DNA of 64,000 nucleotides, from contig JAEPQK010000004.1 in NCBI GenBank assembly GCA_017640615.1, positions 186,001 through 250,000 of the forward strand, written 5' to 3'. Position 1 is the first letter of the stretch. Each line of letters begins with the position of its first letter. The translations under genes were made by a program, and so were the position numbers. The stretch comes from Rhizobiaceae bacterium. GTDB taxonomy: Bacteria > Pseudomonadota > Alphaproteobacteria > Rhizobiales > Rhizobiaceae. The notes beneath the pieces are model-generated. The model worked only from the letters and a program-made list of their open reading frames with translations, did no database searches and was not told where the DNA came from. This document shows, piece after piece, positions 46,585 to 55,736 of the stretch.

Positions 46585-47490
46585 CTAGATAAGACCCAGC
46601 TCGGCCAGGCCCTTTTCGAGACCGGCGCGTTGTTTGGCATCCAGCGACTTGAGAGGTCGCCGCGGGGTTCCGCCTCCGGGGACACCCATCATGTCCATGG
46701 CGGCCTTGGTGGCCGGATAGAGGGTGCGCCCCTCGGCGGTGAACAGATTTGTCAGCAGCCGCCCGGTCTTCTGAAGTTTGGCAGTCCTTACGCGATCACC
46801 GGCCATGGCAGCGTCGAATAGCGGCTTGCCGCCGTCGATCCAGACATTGGGGAAACAGTCAATGAAGCCATCGGCCCCAAGTTCAGCGGCAGGCGCACCG
46901 TAGATCGAAGACGGGCCGCAGAAAACGCGGATCTTGTCCTTGGCCGCGATCAGGGTCTGATAGAAATTGTTCCAGTCGCCGGAACTCTCCTTGACCGCCA
47001 CAACGTGGTCGATGTCGGCCAGCCGCGCAACAAGCTCCGGCGAGAGCACGTTCACCGCATTTGCGGGGATGTTGTAGAGCAGGATCGCAGCGTCCGTGCG
47101 GTCGGAAATTTCCTTGTAGTAGGCGAAGATCTCGTCGTCCGTCAGCTTGATGAAATAGGGCGGCAGGACCAGCACGCCATCCACACCAGCCGCTTCAGCC
47201 AGTTTGGTATTCTCAACTGTCTCATCGGGCGTAATCGCTCCGGTGCCCACGATCAGGGTTGCGCGCCCGTTCACGGCCTCTGCAGCGACCCGATAGCAAC
47301 GCTCACGTTCCGCCTTCGTCAGGGTCCAGAACTCACCCGTGCATCCCGCGACGACAAATCCAGTCGATCCCGCAGCGATCAGGCGTTCGATGTTGGCGGC
47401 CAGCGCTTCTTCGTCGAGTTGTCCTTTGCTGTCGAACGGAGTTGTGAGGGCAGGCATCGAGCCCGCCCAGGTGATGCTGTTTCGATCCAT
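46585..47490 (-). CDS. dihydrodipicolinate synthase family aldolase/lyase
   Basis: ATG 47490 gives a normal start (DRNSITWAGSMPALTTPFD). The 301-residue protein has the family's phosphate/carboxylate-binding-like GCTGEFWTLTKAE, the Tyr Y139 in LLYNIPANAV and the Schiff-base lysine K167 in VVAVKESSGDW. The superfamily includes DHDPS, N-acetylneuraminate lyase, KDG aldolase and pyrroline-4-hydroxy-2-carboxylate deaminase. Because aldehyde dehydrogenase and flavin amine oxidoreductase genes are found in the same block, the last is worth testing. Identity within the superfamily cannot be fixed here. Confidence 0.87.
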   Translation of the reverse strand: MDRNSITWAGSMPALTTPFDSKGQLDEEALAANIERLIAAGSTGFVVAGCTGEFWTLTKAERERCYRVAAEAVNGRATLIVGTGAITPDETVENTKLAEAAGVDGVLVLPPYFIKLTDDEIFAYYKEISDRTDAAILLYNIPANAVNVLSPELVARLADIDHVVAVKESSGDWNNFYQTLIAAKDKIRVFCGPSSIYGAPAAELGADGFIDCFPNVWIDGGKPLFDAAMAGDRVRTAKLQKTGRLLTNLFTAEGRTLYPATKAAMDMMGVPGGGTPRRPLKSLDAKQRAGLEKGLAELGLI

Positions 47491-47576
47491 GAAACGACTG
47501 TCCTTGGCGGCAATTGGAACTAATCGGGGCTTCGCTGCACATGCGCGCAAGGAGCGGCGCCCACTTCAAACTGGTA

Positions 47577-47592
47577 GTCGATTGTCCGACGA
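47577..47592. promoter_or_regulatory. operator-like site before the DapA-family gene
   Basis: GTCGATTGTCCGAC at 47577-47590 contains TTGT-CCG-ACGA (47582-47592), a near-palindrome of the FadR/GntR type. It lies about 90 bases upstream of the start of the DapA-family gene on the minus strand and downstream of the GntR gene. Confidence 0.55.
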
Positions 47593-47637
47593 TTGACAAG
47601 TGTATTTCGAGCACGTTGCATGTGCGTTGATGCCCGA

Positions 47638-48363
47638 TTAAGCGGAGATTTTTGTGTTCTCGCCTTTGCCGCTCATCAGGCGGCGAATGTCGTGGATCCC
47701 GATTGCGAGGTGCCGGTCTATTTCCATGAGCATCTCGTTCAGGTCTTCGCCGAGCGCTGCATCGAGAAAGCGCCGGCTGTTTTCAATGAACTCGACATTG
47801 CGCGAAAAGCCCTGCGTCATGGCGAAGCCCAACTGCACCTTGTTGGAGAGTTGCTCCCAGACATCGAGCAGTGTCTGGTTGTCCACGAACTGGTAGGGAT
47901 GACTGTGAAACGCCATTTCTGCGGCGACGATTTCATCCTGCCTGCCATCATGGATTGCTTGGGCGAGCGCTTCGTGCCGCGCCTCGAATTCGCGACGGAA
48001 GGCATCGTTTCTGTATGGCCAGAGCTCGGTGAAGCAGTGGCGTTCAATTGCACCGCGCAACGAGAACAGATCCCGCATTGTTTTTTCGTCGAGGCTGACA
48101 ACAAATGTCCCGGCATAGGGCCGGTTGACGAGCAGGCCCTGGTCGATCAGTTCCCAAATGGCCTCTCGGATAGAACTCCGGCTCACGCCGAGGCTGCTGG
48201 CAAGCCTGGACTCGATCAGCTGAGTGCCCGGCTGGATCTTGCCGCCCAGAACGAAACTGCGGATCGTTTCGGCGACCTGTGCGCGGCGTGTTTTGGGGAG
48301 GACTGTCTCGAATTCCGGCAAGGCGCCTGACTTCCGCGAACGGGTTCTTCTGGTGGCGGCCAT
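47638..48363 (-). CDS. GntR family regulator (FadR/FCD type), paralogue 1
   Basis: This 241-residue protein has the winged helix RRAQVAETIRSFVLGGKIQP and recognition helix VSRSSIREAIWELIDQGLLV, then an FCD effector domain (LRGAIERHCFTELWPYRNDA, AEMAFHSHPYQFVDNQTLLD, RRFLDAALGEDL). It is strongly similar along its whole length to the regulator at 57458. GGAGA precedes the ATG. Divergent from the GST gene and upstream of the DapA-family gene, it probably binds the palindromes on both sides. Confidence 0.9.
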   Translation of the reverse strand: MAATRRTRSRKSGALPEFETVLPKTRRAQVAETIRSFVLGGKIQPGTQLIESRLASSLGVSRSSIREAIWELIDQGLLVNRPYAGTFVVSLDEKTMRDLFSLRGAIERHCFTELWPYRNDAFRREFEARHEALAQAIHDGRQDEIVAAEMAFHSHPYQFVDNQTLLDVWEQLSNKVQLGFAMTQGFSRNVEFIENSRRFLDAALGEDLNEMLMEIDRHLAIGIHDIRRLMSGKGENTKISA

Positions 48364-48446
48364 TGCATTTCTCCAGGCGGGCGATTTGGCTGTGCCGGTG
48401 TCCGGGCGCTAATCGTCACAGTCCACGGGATCGGCAGATTTTATTA

Positions 48447-48467
48447 TACAATCGATTGTAGGACAAA
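48447..48467. promoter_or_regulatory. palindromic operator-like site between GntR and GST genes
   Basis: TACAATCGATTGTA (48447-48460) is a perfect 14-bp palindrome. It overlaps TTGT-AGG-ACAA (48456-48466), a perfect match to the TTGTnnnACAA pattern. Position between divergent genes suits an autoregulatory GntR site. Confidence 0.6.
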
Positions 48468-48581
48468 ACCCAGTTGAGATACACATACCCTTTAGTCAAG
48501 TTCCACTGATGCAACAAGTCAGCCGGGGCAAGGGCCACGAACGCCCGTGTCTGCCGGCACTCCAACGAGGGCGCTAGAACC

Positions 48582-49253
48582 GTGAAATTCTACTACAACC
48601 TGTCTCCCAACCCCATGAAAGTGGTCCTTCTGTTGGAGGAACTGGAACTGGATTATGAACCGGTTCCGGTGGACACGCGAAAGGGCGAGCAGTTTTTTAG
48701 CGAACTGGTATCGCTGAACCCCAACTGCAAAGTGCCCGTGCTCGTCGACGGCGAGGCAACAATCTTCGACAGCAATGCGATGCTGCTCTATCTGGCAGAG
48801 AAGTCTGGTCGCTTTTTGCCGCAAGGCGGCGAAAAATCGCGCGGCGAACTGCTGTCATGGCTCATGTTCATTGCTTCGGGCCTCAGCCCCTATTCCGGGC
48901 AAGCCGTTCACTTTCGGATTTATGCACCGGAAGGGCAGGACTACGCCAATCGGCGCTATCAGTTCGAGGCGCGCCGCCACTACGGAATTCTGGAAGAGCG
49001 GTTGGAGCAGCGCCACTACATGCTTGGTGACGAATACACCATAGTTGATATGGGTGTCTGGGGCTGGGCAACGCGTGTTCCGCTCATCATGGGCGATGAT
49101 GCCTGGTCCGACTTTCCCAATGTGAAGCGTCTTTGCGACGAAATTTCAGAGCGGCCGGCAGCGACACGCGCCGCAGCATTGAAGGAGCGACACACCTTTC
49201 ATCCCGAGTTCGATGAGACTGCGCGCAAGCACATGTTCCGGTTCCTCCAATAG
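48582..49253 (+). CDS. glutathione S-transferase family protein
   Basis: This 223-residue protein (GTG start) has an N-terminal thioredoxin-fold GST domain: YYNLSPNPMKVVLLLEELEL, the cis-Pro region NPNCKVPVLVDG and the glutathione-contact FDSNAMLLYLAEKSG. A helical C-terminal domain includes LGDEYTIVDMGVWGW. GSTs conjugate or isomerise electrophiles with glutathione. Divergent from GntR paralogue 1, so it is probably regulated with it. Role in the pathway (dehalogenation, isomerisation, detoxification) not determinable. Confidence 0.88.
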   Translation: MKFYYNLSPNPMKVVLLLEELELDYEPVPVDTRKGEQFFSELVSLNPNCKVPVLVDGEATIFDSNAMLLYLAEKSGRFLPQGGEKSRGELLSWLMFIASGLSPYSGQAVHFRIYAPEGQDYANRRYQFEARRHYGILEERLEQRHYMLGDEYTIVDMGVWGWATRVPLIMGDDAWSDFPNVKRLCDEISERPAATRAAALKERHTFHPEFDETARKHMFRFLQ

Positions 49254-49283
49254 AAAAAAGAGCGGCGGCCTTTCGGCCGCCGC
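49254..49283 (-). terminator. rho-independent terminator of the TRAP operon
   Basis: GCGGCGGCC (49262-49270), loop TTTC and GGCCGCCGC (49275-49283) form a strong 9-bp stem. On the minus strand it is followed by a run of T (the A run at 49254-49259), as expected for an intrinsic terminator of the dctM-like gene. It may also stop GST transcription from the other side. Confidence 0.8.
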
Positions 49284-49311
49284 GGCGCCGTTCAGCGCAA
49301 GTTGGCAACCG

Positions 49312-50589
49312 TCAGAAGCCGGCTGCGCGGGGGAGGAACAGCACCAGTTCCGGCACATAGGTGATCAGCAGCAGCACCACCGTGATCATCGCCCATAGCG
49401 GGTAGACGTGCCGCGTTACCATTGAGATCGGCCGCTGCGCGACCATCGCCGACACAAAGAGTGTGCCGCCGAAGGGAGGCGTGATCATCGCGATCACGCA
49501 GTTGAAGACAAAGACCACTGCAATGTGAACCGGGTCGAGCCCGTAAGACACGCCGACCTCGAGAAAGATCGGGCTGAGCAGAAGGATCATCGCGAAGCTC
49601 TCCATCGGCATTCCGAAGATCATCAGAAACACGTTCATCAGAAGAAGGAACAGCCAGGTCTGGTCAATGTTGCCGGTGAACCAGCTGGCCACGAGATCGG
49701 GAACGCCTTCGGTAGCCATCAGCCAGTTGAAGATCATGGCGCCGCCAACGAGGAACATGATGCCCGAGGAAATCGCTCCTGCTTTCAGCGTGATTTTGGG
49801 AATGTCCCTGAACGACAGCTCGCGGTAGACGAAGCGGCCCACCACAATTGTGTAGACAACAGCAACGGCCGCGGCTTCGGTCGGCGTGAATAGTCCTGAG
49901 AAGATGCCGCCGGAGATAACGACTCCGAGGCCGAGGGCCGGAATGGCTTTCACGAACGTCGTGCCGACTTTGCGAAGGTTGAATTCCTCGATTGCACTAT
50001 ACTGCGCTCCACCCTTCTTGGCGTGACGCCAGGACATGAAGAGCAGGCCGGGAACGACGAGCAGCCCGGGCACGATCCCACCAAGGAAGAGTGCCGAAAC
50101 CGATAGGTTGTTGGTCACCGCTATCAGCACCAGCATCGTGCTTGGCGGAATGATCTGCGCCAACGTTCCAGCCGTCGCGATCAGCGCGGCCGAGTAATCT
50201 ATATTGTATTTGCGCCGCTTCATGTCAGGGAGCAGCGCGGAGGATACCGCCGCGGTGTCGGCACTTCCGGAGCCGGACATGGCTGCGAGCGCCGTCGCTG
50301 CAATAACGGCCACCATGAGCAGGCTGCCGGTAATCCAACCGACCAGCGCCATCGCGAAATCGATGATGCGCCGGGCCAGGCCACCGGCCTCCATCAACAT
50401 TCCGGTCAGCAGGAAAAACGAGATCGCCATCAACGTAAAATTGTTGAGGCCGGTGAAGAATCGGTGGGCGATCACCACAAGCGGCAAATCTGACATGACC
50501 ACGGCGGCAAATGCCGCCAGGCCGAATACGAACGCGACCGGAACCCCGACGGCGATGAAGAAGAAGAAGCCGAAACCCAGCGCGATCAT
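49312..50589 (-). CDS. dctM: TRAP transporter large permease (DctM-like)
   Basis: This 425-residue membrane protein has the DctM pattern: an opening hydrophobic segment with VPVAFVFGLAAFAAVVM, MSGSGSADTAAVSSALLPDM, QIIPPSTMLVLIAVTNNLSV and the C-terminal ITPPFGGTLFVSAMVAQRP. About eleven to twelve helices. It carries substrate across the membrane using a sodium or proton gradient. Coupled by ATGA overlap (50586-50589) to the small permease gene. Confidence 0.94.
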   Translation of the reverse strand: MIALGFGFFFFIAVGVPVAFVFGLAAFAAVVMSDLPLVVIAHRFFTGLNNFTLMAISFFLLTGMLMEAGGLARRIIDFAMALVGWITGSLLMVAVIAATALAAMSGSGSADTAAVSSALLPDMKRRKYNIDYSAALIATAGTLAQIIPPSTMLVLIAVTNNLSVSALFLGGIVPGLLVVPGLLFMSWRHAKKGGAQYSAIEEFNLRKVGTTFVKAIPALGLGVVISGGIFSGLFTPTEAAAVAVVYTIVVGRFVYRELSFRDIPKITLKAGAISSGIMFLVGGAMIFNWLMATEGVPDLVASWFTGNIDQTWLFLLLMNVFLMIFGMPMESFAMILLLSPIFLEVGVSYGLDPVHIAVVFVFNCVIAMITPPFGGTLFVSAMVAQRPISMVTRHVYPLWAMITVVLLLITYVPELVLFLPRAAGF

Positions 50590-51101
50590 GTGAGTTCCTC
50601 TTCATTGCCGGGGAACGGGTTTTGCCACTTCTCGATGACCTGGAGAATGACCTCGCCGCCTAGCAGTACCATGCCGATCGGCAACGAGATGAAGATTGGC
50701 CACATCGGCATCTGCATCACCGGTGAAAGCTGGTGAAAGCCGGACTGGGTCAGAATGACGCCGCCATAGATGAGGACTGTAATGAGTATCAGGCTGAATG
50801 CGGCGATGAGTATCGAGAACGCGCGCGCAAGCGCGAGCCCGAGATGCCTGGTCAGCGTATCCAGCGCAAACATCGAACCGTGACGCAACGCAACGGAGGC
50901 GCCAATCGTTGTCAGCCAGATCTGCGCAAATGTCGCCGTCTCGACCGAATGACTGATCGTGAAGTTTAGATATCGGCCGATGACTTCCACGACGACCGAA
51001 ATGACCATGAACCCGAAAATCAGCATCACCGCCCTGTCGGCGACATATCTGTAGGCGGCGATGAACTTGTGCAGGCTGCCTGCCGGCTGGTCATCGGTCA
51101 C
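50586..51101 (-). CDS. dctQ: TRAP transporter small permease (DctQ-like)
   Basis: A 171-residue protein with four membrane helices, typical DctQ length. Landmarks are VVEVIGRYLNFTISHSVETA and FAQIWLTTIGASVALRHGSM, then a C-terminal MWPIFISLPIGMVLLGGEVI helix. It forms the membrane complex with DctM. The binding-protein gene is 83 bases upstream in the same operon. Confidence 0.93.
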   Translation of the reverse strand: MTDDQPAGSLHKFIAAYRYVADRAVMLIFGFMVISVVVEVIGRYLNFTISHSVETATFAQIWLTTIGASVALRHGSMFALDTLTRHLGLALARAFSILIAAFSLILITVLIYGGVILTQSGFHQLSPVMQMPMWPIFISLPIGMVLLGGEVILQVIEKWQNPFPGNEEELT

Positions 51102-51184
51102 TGGTTGCGGCTCCGATTGCGAATGTGCGGAGCCTCGCCGGCCCGCACATTCGACATGTCACGATGGTTCTAAAGAGCCATTGT

Positions 51185-52162
51185 CTAGCTGTTGATGATC
51201 AACTCAAGAAGTTCCTTCTCGGCGTCGCTCTTCAGGAATTCGCCATAGACCCGCTTGGCGGCTTCCTGGAATGGCGCACGATCCGGATATTTGACGGTAA
51301 CGCCCTCCGCGATCAGCTTGTCGAGCATCTCGCCGTCGCTGGCGCGGTAGCGGGTGAAGTGTTCCGCTCCGGTCTCGCGGCCGGCTGTGTTCAGGGCGCT
51401 CTGCGCCTCCGCCGGCAAGGCCTGGTACTTGTCTTCACGCATGATCATGAAGTTGGAGTAGAAGAGCCAGCTGACCTGCGCCCAGTGCGGTGCAACTTCA
51501 TAGAACTTTTCGGTGAAGTAGTTGGTGTTGGCCGCGTCGCCACCCTCCACCAGACCCGTCTGCAGGGACGAATAGAGTTCCGGGTAGGCAATCGCGGTCG
51601 CATTGGCGCCGAAAGCATTGAACGTCGCCACGTGCACCGGATTTTGCACAGTGCGGATCTTGCGGCCCTGCAGGTCTGCGAAAGAGTCCAGCGGTTCACG
51701 GGTCATGATGTGCCTGGCGCCGGAGGTCAGCATGCCCAGAACGCGAATGTTCTTGGCGGCTGCATACTCCACAATGCGATCGAACACCTCACCCTGCGAG
51801 ACGGCAGTGTAGTGATCCCAGTCGCGGAAGATAAACGGCATGTTGAGCACGTTCATTTCCGGCACCCAGTTGGCGATTGATGCCGCGCTGGGGATCGAAA
51901 TATCGACCGTTCCCAACAAGATGCCTTCGACCACGTCGATCTCGCCGCCCAACTGGGCGCCTGGGAATATCTTCGCAGTGTACTCGCCGCCGGTCGCGTT
52001 GTTCAGCTTCTCGGCGAAGGATTCCGACGTGACATGGTTGGGGTCTGATGTTGGCGAGAAATGCGCATAGCGGAATTCGGTTGCGGTATGGCCGAGTCGC
52101 ACGCTCAGACCGGTCGACATTGCCAGGGCGGATGCCCCGATCATTACTTCACGTCTGTTCAT
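51185..52162 (-). CDS. dctP: TRAP transporter substrate-binding protein (DctP-like)
   Basis: This 325-residue protein starts with an export signal containing RR (NRREVMIGASALAMSTGLSV). The mature protein has FAEKLNNATGGEYTAKIFPG, AQLGGEIDVVEGILLGTVDI, and LQGRKIRTVQNPVHVATFNA with the conserved Arg that binds the substrate carboxylate. TRAP binding proteins usually take up organic acids. With the enzymes around it, a hydroxy or amino acid is plausible. Confidence 0.93.
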   Translation of the reverse strand: MNRREVMIGASALAMSTGLSVRLGHTATEFRYAHFSPTSDPNHVTSESFAEKLNNATGGEYTAKIFPGAQLGGEIDVVEGILLGTVDISIPSAASIANWVPEMNVLNMPFIFRDWDHYTAVSQGEVFDRIVEYAAAKNIRVLGMLTSGARHIMTREPLDSFADLQGRKIRTVQNPVHVATFNAFGANATAIAYPELYSSLQTGLVEGGDAANTNYFTEKFYEVAPHWAQVSWLFYSNFMIMREDKYQALPAEAQSALNTAGRETGAEHFTRYRASDGEMLDKLIAEGVTVKYPDRAPFQEAAKRVYGEFLKSDAEKELLELIINS

Positions 52163-52279
52163 TTCGGTTTCCCCAGTTTGACTTGGCGGCGTCGGACTTC
52201 TTCGACTGTCCGCTCGGTGGTTCCGGAAGGTAAGTACAGCGAGGCAACGAGCGCTCCCATCGGCTCACTTCCGGAAATT

Positions 52280-53275
52280 TCAGCTGACCGCCTTCGCGGC
52301 CGTATCGGTGCTCTGGTTTGCGGCCATGCGTCGTCTGTGTCCGAGCAGCGCCATCAACTGCCGGTCACGCCATTCGGTTCGTGCTTGCCAGTCGTCGATA
52401 GGAAGCGCCGCCCGTCTTTCGGCGGTCGCACGCTCTACGAGTTCCGCGGTCCACGGATCATCCTGTCCCCGTTCCTTGCCCATGCGCGCGTAGGCCGGCC
52501 CCATCTTCAGCGCATGCGAGGCAAGTCCGCCCTGTGTATTCAGGTCGACCGTTTCAAACGGCCCCATGAATGACCAGCGCATTCCGAGCCCTTCGCGCAC
52601 GATGCTGTCGATCTCTTCGATCGAGGCCACACCGTCGCGAAAGAGACAGTACGCCTCGCGAAGCATCGCGCCCTGCAAGCGATTGAAAACAAAGCCCTCA
52701 ACTTCCTTGCGAACTATGATTGGCGACATGCCGGCAGCAGCGAAGAATTGCCGCGCCTTTTCGGCTATGTCGGGGTCAGTGAATGGAGCTGGCACGATTT
52801 CGATGACCGGAATCAGATATGGCGGGTTGCCGGGGTGGCACACGAGGCAGCGATGCTTGCTGTCCAGATGCCCCATCGACTGCGATGCCGGAATGGCTGA
52901 GGCCGAACTGGCAATAATCGCATCGGGCCTGGCATGCCGCTCGATCTCTGTGAACAGCGGCTGTTTCAACTCCAGCCTTTCGGGCGCACACTCCTGAATG
53001 AAATCTGCTTGGCAGACCGCTTGGCGCAAATCTGTCACATATCCGATCCGGCTGGCAATTTCCTCGATGGATCCCTCAAGCAGATCAAACTCACGGAGTT
53101 CCCGGAGCGAAGTGGCTACGCGCGCCTGCGCCTTTTCAAGGCTTCCAGCGTCTGGATCCTGAACGACGACGCTATGTCCGGCTGTGGCGAAGACGATTGC
53201 AAACGCTGACCCTATCGAGCCTGCACCGACAATCCCTGCCGTTTGGTTCCGGACTGATGCTTCGGGCGCTGGCAT
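52280..53275 (-). CDS. 3-hydroxyacyl-CoA dehydrogenase family protein (carnitine dehydrogenase/lambda-crystallin type)
   Basis: ATG 53275 has GGGAG five bases upstream; ATG 53287 is an alternative, and the longer frame to 53479 runs through the operator. The 331-residue protein has the dinucleotide motif G17-A-G-S-I-G22, IQECAPERLELKQPLFTEIE, ASSASAIPASQSM and CLVCHPGNPPYLIPVIEIVP with the catalytic His. The C-terminal domain contains VFNRLQGAMLREAYCLF and WSFMGPFETVDLN. This subtype oxidises free beta-hydroxy acids such as L-carnitine or L-gulonate. It is divergent from a BKACE gene, which would cleave the resulting beta-keto acid. Confidence 0.9.
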   Translation of the reverse strand: MPAPEASVRNQTAGIVGAGSIGSAFAIVFATAGHSVVVQDPDAGSLEKAQARVATSLRELREFDLLEGSIEEIASRIGYVTDLRQAVCQADFIQECAPERLELKQPLFTEIERHARPDAIIASSASAIPASQSMGHLDSKHRCLVCHPGNPPYLIPVIEIVPAPFTDPDIAEKARQFFAAAGMSPIIVRKEVEGFVFNRLQGAMLREAYCLFRDGVASIEEIDSIVREGLGMRWSFMGPFETVDLNTQGGLASHALKMGPAYARMGKERGQDDPWTAELVERATAERRAALPIDDWQARTEWRDRQLMALLGHRRRMAANQSTDTAAKAVS

Positions 53276-53313
53276 GTGCACTCCCATTCCCAAGGCTGCG
53301 ATATTGCAAGAAG

Positions 53314-53350
53314 GTCGATTGTCTGTAAAGTCAAATGTAAGACAATCGAC
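53314..53350. promoter_or_regulatory. inverted-repeat operator between HADH and BKACE genes
   Basis: GTCGATTGTCT (53314-53324) and AGACAATCGAC (53340-53350) are perfect 11-bp inverted repeats 15 bases apart, in the 97-base divergent promoter. Each arm carries the GTCGATTGTC element shared with other sites of the block. The symmetric pair fits binding of two regulator dimers controlling both genes. Confidence 0.75.
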
Positions 53351-53372
53351 AGAATGGCTCGGGGGGGGATGA

Positions 53373-54245
53373 TTGACACCGAAAACGATTGTGACCGTCG
53401 CGGTCACCGGCAACCACACGACGCGGGAGCAGCACCCTGGCTTGCCTTGCACACCGGCGGAAATCGCCGAGGCCGTCATTTCATCTGCGCGAGCCGGAGC
53501 AGTGATTGCTCACCTTCATGTGCGCTACCCCGACGGTCGCCCAAGCATGGAACTAGATCACTATCGCGAAACGGTTGACCGAATCCGGCAATCGGGATGC
53601 GGAGTGCTGATCAACCTTACGACCGGACCCGGCCAGCGCTTCGTCCCAGGAGACGATGATCCGTCCGTTGGAGGACCAGGCACCAACCTTGTGCATCCGC
53701 TCAGGCGTGTGGAGCATGTGGTCGAACTCAAACCGGAAATCTGCAGCCTCGACCTCAATACGATGTGGTCCGGCAGTTCGGCTGTCATCAACCCGCCGCG
53801 CTTTGTTTCGATAATGGCTGCGGCTATCCGCGAAGCCGGCACCAAACCCGAACTGGAAGTGTTCGATTCGGGCGACATTCACCTGGCCAGGCAATTGCTA
53901 GACGATGGTGTGTTGCCGCCGGATCCGTTCTTCCAGATCATTTGCGGCGTTCGTTACGGGTTCGGCGCAACGCCGCAGGCACTGGCATATGCGCAGTCCC
54001 TTTTGCCTTCAGGCGCGACGTTCTCCGCCATCGGAACCGGCCGGATGTCATTTCCTTTCGTGGCTCAATCCTATCTGCTGGGCGGGCACGTCAGAGTTGG
54101 ACTTGAGGACGCCGTGATGATCAGAAAAGGCGAACTGGCCGCGGACAACGCAGCGATGGTGGCCAAAGCGGTACGGATCGTCGAGGAGCTCGGCGGTCAG
54201 ATCGCCACATCAGACGAAGCGCGGCAGATGCTGGGGATCGCCTGA
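53373..54245 (+). CDS. beta-keto acid cleavage enzyme (BKACE, DUF849)
   Basis: TTG 53373 is the start that gives the normal N terminus (PKTIVTVAVTGN); it is preceded by a run of eight G. The 290-residue protein has the zinc histidines H47 and H49 in AHLHVRYPDGRPS, NLTTGPGQRF, and the Glu E245 in VRVGLEDAVMIRKGELA. BKACE enzymes condense a beta-keto acid with acetyl-CoA and cleave it to a CoA ester and acetoacetate. The divergent dehydrogenase would supply the beta-keto acid. Substrate specificity cannot be read from the sequence. Confidence 0.93.
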   Translation: MTPKTIVTVAVTGNHTTREQHPGLPCTPAEIAEAVISSARAGAVIAHLHVRYPDGRPSMELDHYRETVDRIRQSGCGVLINLTTGPGQRFVPGDDDPSVGGPGTNLVHPLRRVEHVVELKPEICSLDLNTMWSGSSAVINPPRFVSIMAAAIREAGTKPELEVFDSGDIHLARQLLDDGVLPPDPFFQIICGVRYGFGATPQALAYAQSLLPSGATFSAIGTGRMSFPFVAQSYLLGGHVRVGLEDAVMIRKGELAADNAAMVAKAVRIVEELGGQIATSDEARQMLGIA

Positions 54246-54273
54246 TCCCTGGCACGCCAGCCGGACGCGAGGA

Positions 54274-55710
54274 TCACGTGGCGCTGAGCTGTGTGACGAA
54301 TTTGGTGTTGAGGTAGGCTTCCAGCCCTTCCACGCCGCCTTCTGAACCATGTCCCGAATCCTTGATGCCGCCGAAAGGCGTTTCCGGCAGGGCGACTGCC
54401 GTGTGATTGAACGCGACGATTCCCGACTCGATTGCCGAAGACATCCTGGAGATGATGTCGGTGGAGCGTGTGTACACATAGCTGGCCAGACCGTAGGGTA
54501 GGCGGTTGGCTTCAGCTATCGCATCATCGGCCTCGGCAAATGTCCCGACCAGCGCAACGGGACCGAACACTTCGGTGTTCATCGCCTCGGCATCGGAGGG
54601 AGTGCCGGAGATGACGGTTGGCTCGAGGAAGTATCCCGCGTTGCCCATGCGCTTGCCGCCGGCATGGATTTCGCCGCCCCTGCGGGCGGCATCCCGTACA
54701 AGTTCCTCCACCGCCTGAAGTCGACGCTCGTGAATGAGCGGCCCCATGGTGACGCTTTCATCCAGGCCGTCGCCGACCTTGATTGCGTCCACTTCCTTCA
54801 GAAACGAGCTCATGAAATCGTCATAGACGGGCTTTTGCACTATTAGCCTCGTGGGAGCGATACATACCTGTCCCGCGTTTCGGTACTTTGCCGCGGCGAT
54901 CAGTTTGGCCGCCTGTTCGACATCGCTGTCTGAAAAGACGATTGCCGGTGCATGGCCGCCAAGCTCCATCGTCGCCCGCTTCATGTGAAGGCCGGCAAGC
55001 GAAGCAAGCTGCTTGCCGACGGCGGTGGAGCCGGTAAACGAAACCTTTCGGATCATGGGGTGCGGGATGAGATATTCCGAAATTTGCGACGGCACGCCGA
55101 ACACGAGATTAACCGCCCCTTCCGGTATGCCCGCGTCGACGCATGCGCGGACCAGTTCTGCGGCCGAGGCAGGCGTTTCTTCCGCGGCCTTGATGACCAG
55201 CGTACAACCGGCGGCCAGCGCAGCAGCCAGTTTCTTGACCACCTGGCTGATTGGAAAGTTCCACGGTGTGAATGCGGCAACCGGGCCGACAGGTTCGCTA
55301 ATCTTGTACTGATGGACGCCCTGTGCGCGTCCCGCGATTACACGGCCATAAGAGCGGCGACCTTCTTCCGCAAACCAATCCAGCATGTCCGCCGCCGACT
55401 CGACTTCGAGCCGTGCCTGCGAAATCGGCTTGCCGTTTTCGATGGTGAGCAAGCGGGCGACATGGTCTCGCCGTTCGCGCAGCAGATCGGCCGCGCGCCG
55501 CATGATGTGGCTGCGGTCATACGGCGAGGTCTTGCTCCATACGGGAAAACTGCGCGCGGCCGCCTGCGTTGCTTTCTCCAAATCAGCTAGTTCGGCTTTG
55601 GCTACGGTTGCGCAAACCTCTTCCGTTGCGGGGTTGATCACTTCGATGGTTTGGCCGGCAGAGCCTTCGGTCCACTTGCCATCGATCAGAAGGGAGACAT
55701 GGTGAGTCAT
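54274..55710 (-). CDS. aldehyde dehydrogenase, succinate-semialdehyde dehydrogenase-like
   Basis: This 478-residue NAD(P)-dependent enzyme shows FTPWNFPISQVVKKLAAALA (oxyanion Asn N151), KVSFTGSTAVGKQLA, E249 in MELGGHAPAIVF and the catalytic C283 in NAGQVCIAPTR. The sequence type is GabD-like, a group that also contains alpha-ketoglutarate semialdehyde dehydrogenases. Downstream of the class III aminotransferase gene (26 bases), it probably oxidises the semialdehyde produced by transamination. Confidence 0.92.
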   Translation of the reverse strand: MTHHVSLLIDGKWTEGSAGQTIEVINPATEEVCATVAKAELADLEKATQAAARSFPVWSKTSPYDRSHIMRRAADLLRERRDHVARLLTIENGKPISQARLEVESAADMLDWFAEEGRRSYGRVIAGRAQGVHQYKISEPVGPVAAFTPWNFPISQVVKKLAAALAAGCTLVIKAAEETPASAAELVRACVDAGIPEGAVNLVFGVPSQISEYLIPHPMIRKVSFTGSTAVGKQLASLAGLHMKRATMELGGHAPAIVFSDSDVEQAAKLIAAAKYRNAGQVCIAPTRLIVQKPVYDDFMSSFLKEVDAIKVGDGLDESVTMGPLIHERRLQAVEELVRDAARRGGEIHAGGKRMGNAGYFLEPTVISGTPSDAEAMNTEVFGPVALVGTFAEADDAIAEANRLPYGLASYVYTRSTDIISRMSSAIESGIVAFNHTAVALPETPFGGIKDSGHGSEGGVEGLEAYLNTKFVTQLSAT

Positions 55711-55736
55711 GACGGAGACTCGCTTTCGATTGCTGT

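Noticed and set aside
46585-47490. True dihydrodipicolinate synthase (lysine biosynthesis)
   Set aside because: It lies among catabolic genes with a GntR regulator, and the family contains many catabolic lyases; a biosynthetic role is not supported.
53276-53479. N-terminal extension of the 3-hydroxyacyl-CoA dehydrogenase-family protein
   Set aside because: It covers the inverted-repeat operator and overlaps the divergent BKACE gene.
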